64,000 bases of DNA from Yoonia sp. F2084L (lineage in GTDB: Bacteria > Pseudomonadota > Alphaproteobacteria > Rhodobacterales > Rhodobacteraceae): the NCBI RefSeq assembly GCF_023015625.1, contig NZ_JALKAH010000001.1, forward strand, positions 1,047,080 to 1,111,079. Reading direction: 5' to 3'. Position numbers and translations under genes: made by a program. A model generated the notes under the pieces. It was not told the DNA's origin. It searched no databases and was given only the letters and a program-made list of their open reading frames with translations. Position 1 is the stretch's first letter. The number at the start of each line of letters is the position of its first letter. Below, piece after piece: positions 9,066 to 18,617 of this stretch.

Positions 9066-9263
9066 CTGTCTTCGCTATCCGCCTTTTTTTCTTTCTGCGC
9101 CTCAACTTAGAACAAAACCAGTGCAATCGCCACTTTCGTCGGCAGGTCATACTTTAAACTTTCGGCATTTGACCGCCTTGCCCTCAGAAAAACATCGCGC
9201 TTGGGCAAAACACGCGTTAACGTTTCAAAAAACGGGACCAACCCGAAACCTGAGGCAAACGCA

Positions 9264-9905
9264 GTGAACACCCTAACAGAGCATACCAATACGCTGGCAG
9301 AGCGCGTGTTGAACCAAGACAGTGACCGTTATCTGGTGGCGATCACCGGCGCGCCAGGCTGCGGCAAATCAACATTGGCCGACGAGTTGGCCCGCCGTCT
9401 GAATGCCCAGGGCCGCAAGGCGATTGTGGTGCCGATGGACGGGTTCCACCTTGATAATGCCATTTTGGAAGCACGCAATCTGCGTCCACGCAAAGGTGCA
9501 CCTGAAACCTTTGATGCACCCGGTTTCCTGCGCCTGATACGTGCCCTGAAAACCGGCGACGAGGTCTTTGCCCCTTCTTTCGACCGCACCCGTGACATCG
9601 CGATTGCCGGTTCCGTTGCAGTACCGGCAGAGGCTCGCGTTGTGATCGTCGAAGGCAACTACCTGATGTTTGATGAGGCCCCGTGGTCCGAACTGGCCGG
9701 GCTTTGGGATCTCTCTGTGCGCCTGAATGTGCCAATGCCTGAACTGCGCGCACGGCTGATCCACCGCTGGCTGAGCCTGAATTATTCGCGGGCTGTTGCC
9801 ACCCGCCGCGCAGAGGGTAATGATATCCCCAATGCGCAGCGCGTGATTGACCGCGCCCTGCCTTGCGACTTTAATCTTAATGGGGAACCCACCCCTCAAT
9901 CTTAG
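9264..9905 (+). CDS. P-loop sugar/nucleoside kinase (phosphoribulokinase/uridine kinase fold)
   Basis: Kinase of 213 residues with Walker A GAPGCGKST near residue 29, then PMDGFHLDNA (an acidic metal/substrate site like that of uridine and pantothenate kinases), and IVEGNYLMFDE as the Walker B region. I chose GTG 9264 because GAGG lies 9-12 bases upstream; the in-frame TTG at 9201 has no comparable site. Relatives occur next to sugar ABC transporters (FrcK-like) in rhizobia and rhodobacters. Here it precedes phosphoglucomutase by 9 bases, which suggests a role in sugar phosphate metabolism. The substrate is unknown. Confidence 0.8.
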   Translation: MNTLTEHTNTLAERVLNQDSDRYLVAITGAPGCGKSTLADELARRLNAQGRKAIVVPMDGFHLDNAILEARNLRPRKGAPETFDAPGFLRLIRALKTGDEVFAPSFDRTRDIAIAGSVAVPAEARVVIVEGNYLMFDEAPWSELAGLWDLSVRLNVPMPELRARLIHRWLSLNYSRAVATRRAEGNDIPNAQRVIDRALPCDFNLNGEPTPQS

Positions 9906-9914
9906 GGGCGTTTC

Positions 9915-11546
9915 ATGACAGCGCGACGTATCGCAACCCAAGCCATTCCCGGACAACAAGCAGGCACGTCTGGATTGCGCCGGAAAACGCGCGACTTCAT
10001 GGCACCGCATTTTCTGGAAAACTACGTGCAGGCCACGCTGAATGGCATTGGCGGCGCGGCAGGCAAGCGCCTTGTCGTTGGCGGCGACGGTCGGTATTTC
10101 AACCCCGAAGCGATACAGGTTATCCTGCGTATGGCTGCGGCCAATGGTGTGGCCGAGGTGATCGTTGGGCGTGATGGTCTGCTGTCGACCCCGGCAGCGT
10201 CGCACCTGATCCGGCTGAACAAGACCGATGGTGGTTTTATCCTGTCAGCCAGCCATAACCCCGGTGGTATAGATGCAGATTTCGGGATCAAGTTTAATAT
10301 GGCCAACGGCGGCCCGGCGTCCCAGACACTTGCAGATGCGATTTATGACGAGACGCAAACCATCGCGGATTATGGCATGTTCGACGCACACGACATCGCG
10401 TTACACGAAACAGGCACCCGGCAATTGGGCGACATGACAATCACTGTCGTTGATCCTGTCGCGGACTATGCCGCATTGATGGCAGAGCTGTTTGACTTCA
10501 ACGCCATCGCCAAGCTTTTCGCTGGCGGGTTTGGGATGTGTTTCGACGCCATGCATGCGGTCACGGGTCCTTATGCCCACAAGATTTTGGAAGACATGCT
10601 TGGCGCGCCAAAGGGTACTGTGATCAACGGTATCCCGCTGCCTGATTTTGGCAAAGGCCACCCGGACCCCAACCCGATTTGGGCGCATGAGTTGATGGGC
10701 ATCATGACCGGACCCGATGCACCCGACTTTGGTGCCGCCAGCGACGGAGATGGTGATCGCAATATGATCGTGGGGCGCGGCGCTTATGTCACGCCATCCG
10801 ACAGCCTTGCCCTGATCGCAGCCCATGCTCATCTTGCGCCGGGTTACGCACAAGGGTTGAGCGGCGTGGCGCGGTCAATGCCGACATCAACGGCAGTGGA
10901 CCGGGTTGCTGCGGCAAAAGGCATGGCGTGCTTTGAGACGCCGACAGGCTGGAAGTTCTTTGGCACGCTCTTGGATGCAGGCAAAGCAAACCTTTGCGGT
11001 GAGGAAAGTGCAGGCACCGGGTCCGATCATGTGCGCGAAAAGGACGGTCTGTGGGCCGTTTTGATGTGGTTGAACATTATCGCAGTCAGTGGAAAATCTG
11101 TCAGCGCCCTGATGCAAGACCACTGGCAAAACTACGGGCGCAACTACTATTCGCGCCATGACTACGAGGCAATTGATATCAACGTCGCCAACAGGCTTGT
11201 CTCTGATCTGAAAGCCAAGCTGGACAGCCTGCCGGGCCAAAGCTTTGCTGGTTTGGACGTGACCGAGGCAAGCGACTTTTCCTACCGTGATCCGGTCGAT
11301 CACAGCTTTGTCGAAGGCCAAGGCATCCAGATCAAGTTTGCCGGCGATGCACGTGTTGTCCTGCGACTGTCAGGCACCGGAACCGAAGGGGCAACGCTGC
11401 GGGTCTATCTTGAGCAGCTTGAAACGGATGCAGCGCGTTTAAACCAAACGCCCGAAGATGCGCTTGCCGCCGTAAAGCAAGCCGCCGATGAAATTGCAGA
11501 AATCACCGCGCGCACCGGACGTGACGCACCGGATGTGAAGACCTAG
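9915..11546 (+). CDS. pgm: Alpha-D-glucose phosphate-specific phosphoglucomutase
   Basis: Interconverts glucose 1-phosphate and glucose 6-phosphate, linking glycolysis with glycogen, glucan and nucleotide-sugar synthesis. It is 543 residues, as usual for the long family. Visible motifs are the phosphoserine loop SASHNPGG, the metal-binding DGDGDRN, the sugar-binding GEESAG(TGSDHVREKDG), and a C-terminal phosphate-binding RLSGTGTEGATLRVY. TAGGGGCG precedes the ATG. Its stop shares a CTAG with the convergent dctM-like gene. Confidence 0.96.
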   Translation: MTARRIATQAIPGQQAGTSGLRRKTRDFMAPHFLENYVQATLNGIGGAAGKRLVVGGDGRYFNPEAIQVILRMAAANGVAEVIVGRDGLLSTPAASHLIRLNKTDGGFILSASHNPGGIDADFGIKFNMANGGPASQTLADAIYDETQTIADYGMFDAHDIALHETGTRQLGDMTITVVDPVADYAALMAELFDFNAIAKLFAGGFGMCFDAMHAVTGPYAHKILEDMLGAPKGTVINGIPLPDFGKGHPDPNPIWAHELMGIMTGPDAPDFGAASDGDGDRNMIVGRGAYVTPSDSLALIAAHAHLAPGYAQGLSGVARSMPTSTAVDRVAAAKGMACFETPTGWKFFGTLLDAGKANLCGEESAGTGSDHVREKDGLWAVLMWLNIIAVSGKSVSALMQDHWQNYGRNYYSRHDYEAIDINVANRLVSDLKAKLDSLPGQSFAGLDVTEASDFSYRDPVDHSFVEGQGIQIKFAGDARVVLRLSGTGTEGATLRVYLEQLETDAARLNQTPEDALAAVKQAADEIAEITARTGRDAPDVKT

Positions 11547-12853
11547 ACAAAGACCAGCGTAATGGCCGGGAACATCAGCAGGATGAACACCCGCACCACG
11601 TCTGAGCCAACAAAGAACAGGACCGACCGATACGTCGCCGTCATCGGCGTGTCTTTGTCCATACTATTGATAATAAACAGATTCATCCCCACCGGCGGCG
11701 TGATCAATCCGACCTCAACCACGATCAGGACCATGATGCCGAACCAGATCGCCAGTTCCTCGGTCGTCATGCCGAAATCAAGACCAGAGATAACGGGCCA
11801 GAAGATTGGCACGGTCAGCAGGATCATTGACAGGCTGTCCATCAGACAGCCAAGGATCAGATAGAAGACAAGGATCAGCACCATCACCATCCAAGGGCTG
11901 AACCCTTGCAAGGCCACCCACGCAGAGAGTTCTTGAGGCACTTGGGTCAACGCGAGGAAACCGTTGTAGAACGCGGCACCCAGCACGATGAAAAAGATCA
12001 TGCCCGTGCCTGTCGCGGTTTCCGTTATACTTTGGCGAAACACTGACCAATTAAGTGACCCTGAGAAAAGCGCGATCAGCCCGGTGCCCATCGCACCCAC
12101 GGCAGCCCCTTCGGTGGGTGTGAACCAGCCATTGTAAATGCCACCGACGACCAAGCCGAAAACGATCAAGACGGGCCAGACGGCCCCCAATGCTTTGAAA
12201 CGCGCTGCATAGGGAATGCGCGCACGCGTTCCCGCCTGATCGGGGTAGATCCGCACATAGATCGCGATTGTCAGCATATACCCCAGCGCGGCCAGAATGC
12301 CGGGAATGAAGGCAGCGGCGAAAAGCTTGGCGATGTTTTGTTCCGTCAGGATGGCGTAGATCACGAGGATCACCGAAGGGGGGATCAGGATGCCCAGTGT
12401 GCCGCCCGCCGCAAGTGTCGCCGTCGAAAACCCGCCGGAGTAGCCATATTTGCGCAGTTCAGGCAATGCCACTTTGCTCATTGTGGCCGCTGTCGCCAAA
12501 GACGAGCCGCAAATCGCCCCAAATCCGGCACAGGCCCCGACCGACGCCATCGCCATGCCGCCCTTGCGGTGGCCCAACCAAGCCTCTGCCGCTTTGAACA
12601 GCGACCGCGACATCCCCGAATAGGTCGCGAATTGGCCCATAAGCAGGAACATCGGGATGATGGACAGGTTATAGCTGGAAAAGGTCGAGAACACCTCGGA
12701 TTTCAGCCGTGCCATGAATACTGTCGTCCCGTCGGTGGCCAGCCAAAGCCCCCCGATCCCGCAAAGCAGCATCGCAAGCCCGATCGGTGCGCGCAGGAAG
12801 ATCAGCAACAAAAGAACAGGAAAGGACAGATAGCCCAGCGCGAGGTCGGTCAT
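11543..12853 (-). CDS. TRAP transporter large permease (DctM family)
   Basis: The 12-TM membrane subunit of a TRAP transporter, which drives uptake of organic acids with the sodium gradient. It has 436 residues from ATG 12853; residues encoded further upstream in the same frame are cysteine/arginine-rich and overlap the small permease, so they were excluded. GACAGFGAICGSSLATAATMSKVALPE-type residues and the PPSVILVIYA loop mark DctM. The start overlaps the stop of dctQ by 4 bases. Confidence 0.94.
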   Translation of the reverse strand: MTDLALGYLSFPVLLLLIFLRAPIGLAMLLCGIGGLWLATDGTTVFMARLKSEVFSTFSSYNLSIIPMFLLMGQFATYSGMSRSLFKAAEAWLGHRKGGMAMASVGACAGFGAICGSSLATAATMSKVALPELRKYGYSGGFSTATLAAGGTLGILIPPSVILVIYAILTEQNIAKLFAAAFIPGILAALGYMLTIAIYVRIYPDQAGTRARIPYAARFKALGAVWPVLIVFGLVVGGIYNGWFTPTEGAAVGAMGTGLIALFSGSLNWSVFRQSITETATGTGMIFFIVLGAAFYNGFLALTQVPQELSAWVALQGFSPWMVMVLILVFYLILGCLMDSLSMILLTVPIFWPVISGLDFGMTTEELAIWFGIMVLIVVEVGLITPPVGMNLFIINSMDKDTPMTATYRSVLFFVGSDVVRVFILLMFPAITLVFV

Positions 12854-13389
12854 ATCATGCGCTGACCCGTCAGGCGCATTGCAGCACAATAGATGCTGAC
12901 AATACTGGCGGTCACGGCCGCCCCAAAGCTGGCGGCATAGGCCCACCAGATCGGGAACTGGATCAGATAGGTGGTTTCGCCATAGCGCATCTTGTCCTGC
13001 ATGCCGACAAACAGCCGCCACGTGATCAGCACGATGATCACCGCCATCACCACGCTCCAGAATGTGCCCAGCGCACGGTTGACACCATGCCCCATGCCGC
13101 TGGTGAACACATCGACCTTGGCATGTGCTCCGCTGAGTTGGGTAAGTGGCAGAAAAGCAAAGATGGCAAAAGCGACGCCTGCCTCCACCAGTTCAAAGTC
13201 GCCAAGGATCGGACCGACACCCAGACCAATCAACCAATCCCCCAGACTGCGCAATGCACCGGAATGGGCCAAATCGCTTAGCTCACGACCGCTGACACTC
13301 ACGCAGACCATCAGCACCAATAGGCACAGCACCAGCCCGCCGAGCAGCGCCATGACATTTGCCAGCCGTTGGATACTTGCGTGCAGCAA
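12850..13389 (-). CDS. TRAP transporter small permease (DctQ family)
   Basis: Four-helix small membrane subunit of the TRAP transporter, 179 residues, with the middle EAGVAFAIFAFLPLTQLSGAHAKVD loop region typical of DctQ (residues FLPLTQLSGAHAKVDVF). It lies between the binding protein (5 bases upstream) and the large permease (4-base overlap). Confidence 0.9.
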   Translation of the reverse strand: MLHASIQRLANVMALLGGLVLCLLVLMVCVSVSGRELSDLAHSGALRSLGDWLIGLGVGPILGDFELVEAGVAFAIFAFLPLTQLSGAHAKVDVFTSGMGHGVNRALGTFWSVVMAVIIVLITWRLFVGMQDKMRYGETTYLIQFPIWWAYAASFGAAVTASIVSIYCAAMRLTGQRMI

Positions 13390-13394
13390 GGGAC

Positions 13395-14426
13395 CTAATT
13401 GTCCTTATGATGCTTGGCAATCAACGCGGTAGCCTCTTCGAAAAGGCCGGTTCCGTCGATGCCTGCTGCGTCAGCTTCGGCAATCCAATTGTCGATCGTA
13501 GGTTGGCTGGCGGCACGCCACGCTGCAACTTGGGCCGCATCAAGGGTGATAATGGTGTTGCCCGCCTCTTCGGCCAAGGCCCGACCCGGTGCGTCGTATT
13601 CCTGCATTGTGCGCCCTGCAAAGGCCGAAAATTCGAAACCCGAGTTTGCATCAATGACTGCCTGCAAATCCGCTGGCAGGCCGTCATAAGCGTCTTGGTT
13701 CATCGCCATGATAAAGGCCGTCGTATAGAGTGCTTCGCCGGGAAATTCGGTATGGTTGCTGACGAGTTCTTGCACCTTTAACGCCGGGACCACCTCCCAA
13801 GGGATCACTGCACCATCAATCACGCCACGCGAGAGCGATTCAGGGACCGCAGGCACCGGCATGCCAACAGAGGTCGCGCCAAGTTCAGTGAACAGTGTCG
13901 TCGTCGTGCGGGTCGGCGCGCGCAGTTTCAGCCCGCGCAGGTCTGCGACATCGGTGACAGGACGGTTAGAGTGGATCACACCGGGGCCATGCACCCAAAG
14001 GCCCAGCGGTTTGAACGCGGCAAAATCCGTGTCCATCATCCGCGCTTCGGCCAGTTCCCAAAACGCCCGCGAGGTCGCTTCGGCGTCGGGCGACAAGAAC
14101 GGCAATTCAAACACTTCCAGCTGCGGAAAACGGCCCGGTGTGTAGCCTGCCACGGTCCAGATGATGTCGGCAACACCGTCGATCGCCTGATCAATCAGCT
14201 GCGGCGGCGTGCCACCCAACTGCATGGAAGGAAAGCGATCCACCTTGATCCGACCATCGCTGTCGGCCTCGACCCGATCCGCCCAGACATCCAGAATATG
14301 CGCGGGCACATTCGCTTGCGCTGGCAGAAACTGATGCAGGCGCAGCGTCACTTCTTGGGCTGTGGCGGTTGTTGCAACACATGCGGCGGCGAAGGCCCCC
14401 AAAAGGATGCGGCGCGAAATGGTCAT
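13395..14426 (-). CDS. TRAP transporter solute-binding protein (DctP family)
   Basis: Periplasmic receptor of the TRAP system, 343 residues. A signal peptide (MTISRRILLGAFAAACVATTATA, cleaved before QEV) is followed by RLHQFLPAQ, MQLGG and the conserved ligand-binding arginine region LKLRAPTRTT. GGAGGATC precedes the ATG. It is first in the transporter operon, 73 bases after a fumarylacetoacetase-family gene on the same strand, which hints that the ligand feeds that enzyme's pathway; the actual ligand cannot be named. Confidence 0.93.
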   Translation of the reverse strand: MTISRRILLGAFAAACVATTATAQEVTLRLHQFLPAQANVPAHILDVWADRVEADSDGRIKVDRFPSMQLGGTPPQLIDQAIDGVADIIWTVAGYTPGRFPQLEVFELPFLSPDAEATSRAFWELAEARMMDTDFAAFKPLGLWVHGPGVIHSNRPVTDVADLRGLKLRAPTRTTTTLFTELGATSVGMPVPAVPESLSRGVIDGAVIPWEVVPALKVQELVSNHTEFPGEALYTTAFIMAMNQDAYDGLPADLQAVIDANSGFEFSAFAGRTMQEYDAPGRALAEEAGNTIITLDAAQVAAWRAASQPTIDNWIAEADAAGIDGTGLFEEATALIAKHHKDN

Positions 14427-14499
14427 GATGATCCTCCATCACAGATGAAACACGTGCGATACTGTCGTTATCCAACAAGGATACGCAAGGCACATTCAA

Positions 14500-15177
14500 T
14501 CAGATGATCGTGGTCTCAACTGCGGCGAAATCGCCGATTGTGCCGTGCAATACGTCACCTTTGACCACAGCGCCCACACCAGCGGGGGTGCCGGTCATAA
14601 TCAAATCGCCGGGCTGCAGGGTGTAGAGCGTCGACAGATCGGCGATGATTTCCGGGATGGACCAGACCATATCAGAGAGTTTGGCCTGCTGGCGCGTCTT
14701 TCCGTTGACGTCCAGTTTGATCGTCAGATGATCAATATCCGCCGTGGGCCTCAGCGGCGCGATGATCGCGGCATTGTCAAAATCCTTGCCTGTATCCCAA
14801 GGGCGGCGCTTTTCTTTCGCCGCCGCTTGAAGATCGCGCCGGGTCATATCAAGACCGCAGCCATAACCAAAGACAACGTTCATGGCATCGGCTTCGCTAA
14901 TGTCTTTTGCCGTGGCACCGATTGCCACCACCAACTCCATCTCATGATGCAAATCGGCTGTGCGCGGCGGATAAGGCATGTCTTGGCCTGATAGCAGAAC
15001 GGCATGGGCGGACTTTGTAAAGTAGAACGGTGCTTCGCGGTCAACCTCATGCCCCATTTCGGCAGCGTGATCAGCGTAGTTGCGCCCCACACAAAAGATG
15101 CGTCCAACCGGAAAACCCGCTGTCCCCTCGACCGGGATCACTGGCGTGGGACGGGGCGGGAAAACGGTGTCAGTCAT
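14500..15177 (-). CDS. Fumarylacetoacetate hydrolase (FAH)-family protein
   Basis: Single-domain FAH-fold enzyme of 225 residues. RIFCVGRNYADHA, the metal-ligand cluster DLHHEMELVVAIG, and the late GDLIMTGTPAGVGAV are diagnostic. Family members hydrolyse or decarboxylate beta-diketo acids such as fumarylpyruvate, acylpyruvate or oxaloacetate, and the size is closest to the acylpyruvase/FahD group. AGGAGAG precedes ATG 15177. It sits upstream of, and in the same direction as, the TRAP genes. Confidence 0.88.
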   Translation of the reverse strand: MTDTVFPPRPTPVIPVEGTAGFPVGRIFCVGRNYADHAAEMGHEVDREAPFYFTKSAHAVLLSGQDMPYPPRTADLHHEMELVVAIGATAKDISEADAMNVVFGYGCGLDMTRRDLQAAAKEKRRPWDTGKDFDNAAIIAPLRPTADIDHLTIKLDVNGKTRQQAKLSDMVWSIPEIIADLSTLYTLQPGDLIMTGTPAGVGAVVKGDVLHGTIGDFAAVETTII

Positions 15178-15294
15178 AGCTCTCTCCTGTGCGTTGCGTT
15201 GTAGCCGACGGGGGCATAGCCTATCTATGGAACACGCGATATCGTCGCGCTAAGATCGGGGCAAGCCCCTTCACAACTCAGGAGCTTTCACCGC

Positions 15295-15924
15295 GTGACA
15301 ACTGACGCCCTCCCGCTTGATGATCTGGTTGCCTGTCCGCAGTGCGACACGCTGCACCGTGCCAGCGCGCTGCCTGATAATGCGCGGGCACATTGCCAGC
15401 AATGCGGGATCGTTCTGATGACATCGCAACCAGCGGCAATGGCACGTATCCTGAGCCTTGCGCTTACGGCATTCATCATGATGATTGCCGCCGTCAGCTT
15501 TCCGTTTCTGACGCTTGATGCAGGTGGTTTGCACAATGCCACTTCGGTGATCGATGCCGTGCTGGCCTTCAATGATGGCTATGCCTTCCCGTTGGCGGTT
15601 GCGGTGGCCTTCTTTATCGTCGTGATCCCGCTGATGCGTCTAAGCGCGCTTATCTATGCTCTTGGGCCGCTGGTGCGCGAGAAAAAGCCGCGTCAGGGTG
15701 CGCGCAAGGCCTTTGCGCTGGCTGAACGGTTGCGTCCGTGGAGCATGGCCGAGATATTTATCGTCGGAGTGACTGTTGCACTGATCAAAGTGGCCGGATT
15801 GGCCGCTGTCACCATCGGCCCTGCGTTCTGGGCCTTCGCCGGGGTGGTGGTGATCACCGTCCTCAAAGATCAACTGATTTGCAGGTATTCGATTTGGGAA
15901 GCGCTGGACAAAGCCACGGCCTGA
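15295..15924 (+). CDS. pqiA: Paraquat-inducible protein A, N-terminal half
   Basis: First half of a PqiA-type membrane protein, 209 residues with an N-terminal zinc-ribbon (CPQC ... CQQC, residues ~13-40) and about four membrane helices. PqiA anchors and partners the PqiB lipid-transport channel between inner and outer membrane. In E. coli the two homologous halves are one protein of roughly twice this length; here they are separate frames. It starts at GTG 15295 with AGGAG upstream. It is the first gene of a pqiA-A-B-C operon. Confidence 0.87.
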   Translation: MTTDALPLDDLVACPQCDTLHRASALPDNARAHCQQCGIVLMTSQPAAMARILSLALTAFIMMIAAVSFPFLTLDAGGLHNATSVIDAVLAFNDGYAFPLAVAVAFFIVVIPLMRLSALIYALGPLVREKKPRQGARKAFALAERLRPWSMAEIFIVGVTVALIKVAGLAAVTIGPAFWAFAGVVVITVLKDQLICRYSIWEALDKATA

Positions 15925-16526
15925 TCACGGCACGCGACGCGGGGCTTGTCGCCTGTCAGCAGTGTGGGCAAGTGCATCCGCTGCATGCGCGTATCTGTAA
16001 GCGGTGCGAAGGCCGTTTGCGTAGCCGCGATGAAGAAAGCCTGCAAAAGGTCTGGGCCTGGCTGATCGCAGGTATGATTGCCTACATCCCTGCCAATGTT
16101 TATCCCATGCTGTTGACCTCAACCCTCGTCGAACGGTCTGAAAGCACGATCATTGGTGGTGTTGTGGAGTTGGTCGAGTATGGATCATGGGGGATCGCGG
16201 CAATCGTCTTTATCGCCTCAGTCATGATCCCGGTGGGAAAGTTTATCGCGATTGTCTATCTCGCACTTAGCGTACAGCGGCGCTCGATCGCCAATCAGCA
16301 TGAGCGGCACAAAGCCTATGAGGTTGTTGAATTCATTGGGCGTTGGTCGATGATCGACGTCTTTGTCGTTGCAATCCTGTCGGCACTGGTGCAACTCGAT
16401 ACCATCGCTACGATTAACCCCGGTATTGCGGCCTTGAGTTTTGCTTTATCGGTGATTTTCACGATGCTGGCGGCGCAGGCGTTTGATGCGCGGCTGATTT
16501 GGGATGCAAACAGGACCCGTCAATGA
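15921..16526 (+). CDS. pqiA: Paraquat-inducible protein A, C-terminal half
   Basis: Second PqiA-like half: a zinc ribbon (CQQC ... CKRC) and four membrane helices, including IPANVYPMLLTS and the later EFIGRWSMIDVFVVAILSALVQL. The start is uncertain. No ATG or GTG lies near the end of the first half: the candidates are CTG 15921, overlapping the upstream TGA, and TTG 15894. The in-frame ATG at 15738 would encode an unlikely 60-residue leader inside the first gene. A -1 frameshift joining both halves is also possible. Its stop overlaps pqiB by 4 bases (ATGA). Confidence 0.78.
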   Translation: MITARDAGLVACQQCGQVHPLHARICKRCEGRLRSRDEESLQKVWAWLIAGMIAYIPANVYPMLLTSTLVERSESTIIGGVVELVEYGSWGIAAIVFIASVMIPVGKFIAIVYLALSVQRRSIANQHERHKAYEVVEFIGRWSMIDVFVVAILSALVQLDTIATINPGIAALSFALSVIFTMLAAQAFDARLIWDANRTRQ

Positions 16527-18616
16527 GTGACCCAACACCAACCGGCCCCGCGCCTTTTGATGTCAGGCCGGTGAAAAAACCGATTTGGCAACGGCTGTCG
16601 TTGGTGTGGTTTGTCCCTTTGGTAGCCTTGGCGATTTCGCTTTGGGCGGCATGGCAAAGCTACGCGGATCGCGGCACATTGATTACCATCAGCTTTGAAA
16701 ACGCCTCTGGCATCACCGCAGGTGAGACGGTGATAAAATATCGTGACGTAACGATCGGTGAGGTTGAGGATGTCGAGTTTTCCGAAGGTCTGACCGATGT
16801 GCTTATCCATGCCCGCGTCGATAAGAAGGTGGCCCCGTTCCTCGATGACGATGCCCAGTTCTGGGTGATCCGCCCGGATGTATCGGTGCGCGGGATTACC
16901 GGGCTCGAAACTGTGTTGTCAGGTGTGTTTATCGAAGGCAATTGGGACACCGATGCCGATGTCGCCCAGACGCAGTTCACCGGTTTGGAGCAACCCAATC
17001 TGACACTTGCCAACCAGCGCGGAACGCGGGTCGTTTTGCGCGCTGACGATGGCGGCAGCATCGCCGCCGGGGCACCAATCCTGCACAAGGGCATCGAGGT
17101 GGGCTATCTGGAAAAGCCCGAATTGTCCTTCAACGGGCGGCAGGTCGTCGTGAACGCCTTTATTGAAAGCCCCTATGACCGGCGCATTACAAGCAGCACC
17201 CGCTTTTGGGATACATCTGGCTTTAGTGTATCCTTGGGCGCAGGCGGCGTGTCCCTTGACGTCAATTCGCTTGCGTCACTGATCGAGGGCGGCATCGCAT
17301 TTGATACCGTTGTATCGGGTGGTGAGGTCATCCGCGACGGCCACCGCTTTGACATTTTCGACACCGAGCAGGCAGCCCGCGACAGCCTGTTCACGGATCC
17401 CAACGCAGAAGTGCTAGAGGTCGCCGTGCTGTTTGAGGAATCCGTCAGCGGCTTGGCTGTTGGATCAGAAGTGCGCTTTCAGGGTATTCGCATCGGCGAG
17501 GTCAGCAACCTGAATGCGATTGTCGTTGGTGATGGTGACAACGCACAGGTGCGCTTGCAGGCTGTCTTGGCGATTGAACCTTCCCGCATGGGCATGGGGT
17601 CCGATGCAACCGTGGAAGAAGCGTTGGAATTGCTGTCGGATTTCGTGACACGAGGACTGCGCGCACGCATGGTCACTGGGAACATCCTGGCGGGTACCCT
17701 GTTTGTCGAATTGACCACAATCGAAGACGCTTTGCCTGCGATCATGAACCGGACATCGGGCGATTTCCCGGTGATCCCCACAACGGACTCGCAGATTTCA
17801 GACGTTGCGGCCACCGCCGAAGGCTTGCTGGCCCGGATCAATGCGCTACCGGTTGAAGAGCTGATGGATGGCGCGATCAACCTGATGGACAGCTTTGAGC
17901 GGCTGGCGAATGACGAATACACACGGGCGACACCGGCGGCATTGGTCGCACTTCTGGACGAGTCGCGTGAATTGATTGCCTCTGACGATATTCAGGCGAT
18001 CCCTCGTGATCTGCGCGATGTGATCGCTGATCTCAATGGTTTGGTCACCGAGGCAACGGAATTGGGTTTGATCTCGGATATTGATGCTGCAATCGCCACT
18101 GCGGCCGAAGTCGCCGAAAACATTGACCTCGCCACCCGGAACCTGCCGCAGATCAGCGCCAATATCGAAGCTTTCACCACACGGGCCAATGAATTGGAAT
18201 TGGGGGCCTTGGTGACCTCAGCGACAGCATCACTCGATTCAATTGACGCCTTCCTTGGGACCGACGACGCCGTTGCCTTTCCTGCCGAAGCAAACGCCGC
18301 CCTTTCTACAATGCGCGCTTTACTGGATGAGGTGCGCGAAGGCGGGGCTGTTGAGAATGTGAACGCGGCACTGGCCTCGGCCAATCAGGCCGCACGCGCC
18401 GTCGAAGACGCCGTCAGCACCCTGCCCGCCTTGGCGGCTCGCGCAAATGAGTTGGTCGACCAAACCGAGGCTGTTGTGAACAGCTATGGCGAACGGTCAC
18501 GCTTCAGCGCGGAAACGCTGGCAACACTACGGGATATCCAAGAAGCCTCGGACGCGATTTCTTCGCTGGCGCGCACCATTGAACGCAATCCTAATTCCCT
18601 GTTGATCGGACGGTAA
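16523..18616 (+). CDS. pqiB: Intermembrane lipid transport protein PqiB (MCE family)
   Basis: A 697-residue MCE protein: a short cytoplasmic N-terminus, one membrane helix (WFVPLVALAISLWAAW, ~residues 28-45), then tandem MCE domains, each starting near a GITAGETVIKYRDV-like or GLAVGSEVRFQGIRIGEV-like stretch, and a long alanine-rich C-terminal region from about residue 400 that should form the coiled-coil needle reaching toward the outer membrane. The start ATG 16523 overlaps the previous stop. It moves lipids or protects the envelope by family knowledge. Confidence 0.92.
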   Translation: MSDPTPTGPAPFDVRPVKKPIWQRLSLVWFVPLVALAISLWAAWQSYADRGTLITISFENASGITAGETVIKYRDVTIGEVEDVEFSEGLTDVLIHARVDKKVAPFLDDDAQFWVIRPDVSVRGITGLETVLSGVFIEGNWDTDADVAQTQFTGLEQPNLTLANQRGTRVVLRADDGGSIAAGAPILHKGIEVGYLEKPELSFNGRQVVVNAFIESPYDRRITSSTRFWDTSGFSVSLGAGGVSLDVNSLASLIEGGIAFDTVVSGGEVIRDGHRFDIFDTEQAARDSLFTDPNAEVLEVAVLFEESVSGLAVGSEVRFQGIRIGEVSNLNAIVVGDGDNAQVRLQAVLAIEPSRMGMGSDATVEEALELLSDFVTRGLRARMVTGNILAGTLFVELTTIEDALPAIMNRTSGDFPVIPTTDSQISDVAATAEGLLARINALPVEELMDGAINLMDSFERLANDEYTRATPAALVALLDESRELIASDDIQAIPRDLRDVIADLNGLVTEATELGLISDIDAAIATAAEVAENIDLATRNLPQISANIEAFTTRANELELGALVTSATASLDSIDAFLGTDDAVAFPAEANAALSTMRALLDEVREGGAVENVNAALASANQAARAVEDAVSTLPALAARANELVDQTEAVVNSYGERSRFSAETLATLRDIQEASDAISSLARTIERNPNSLLIGR

Positions 18617-18617
18617 A

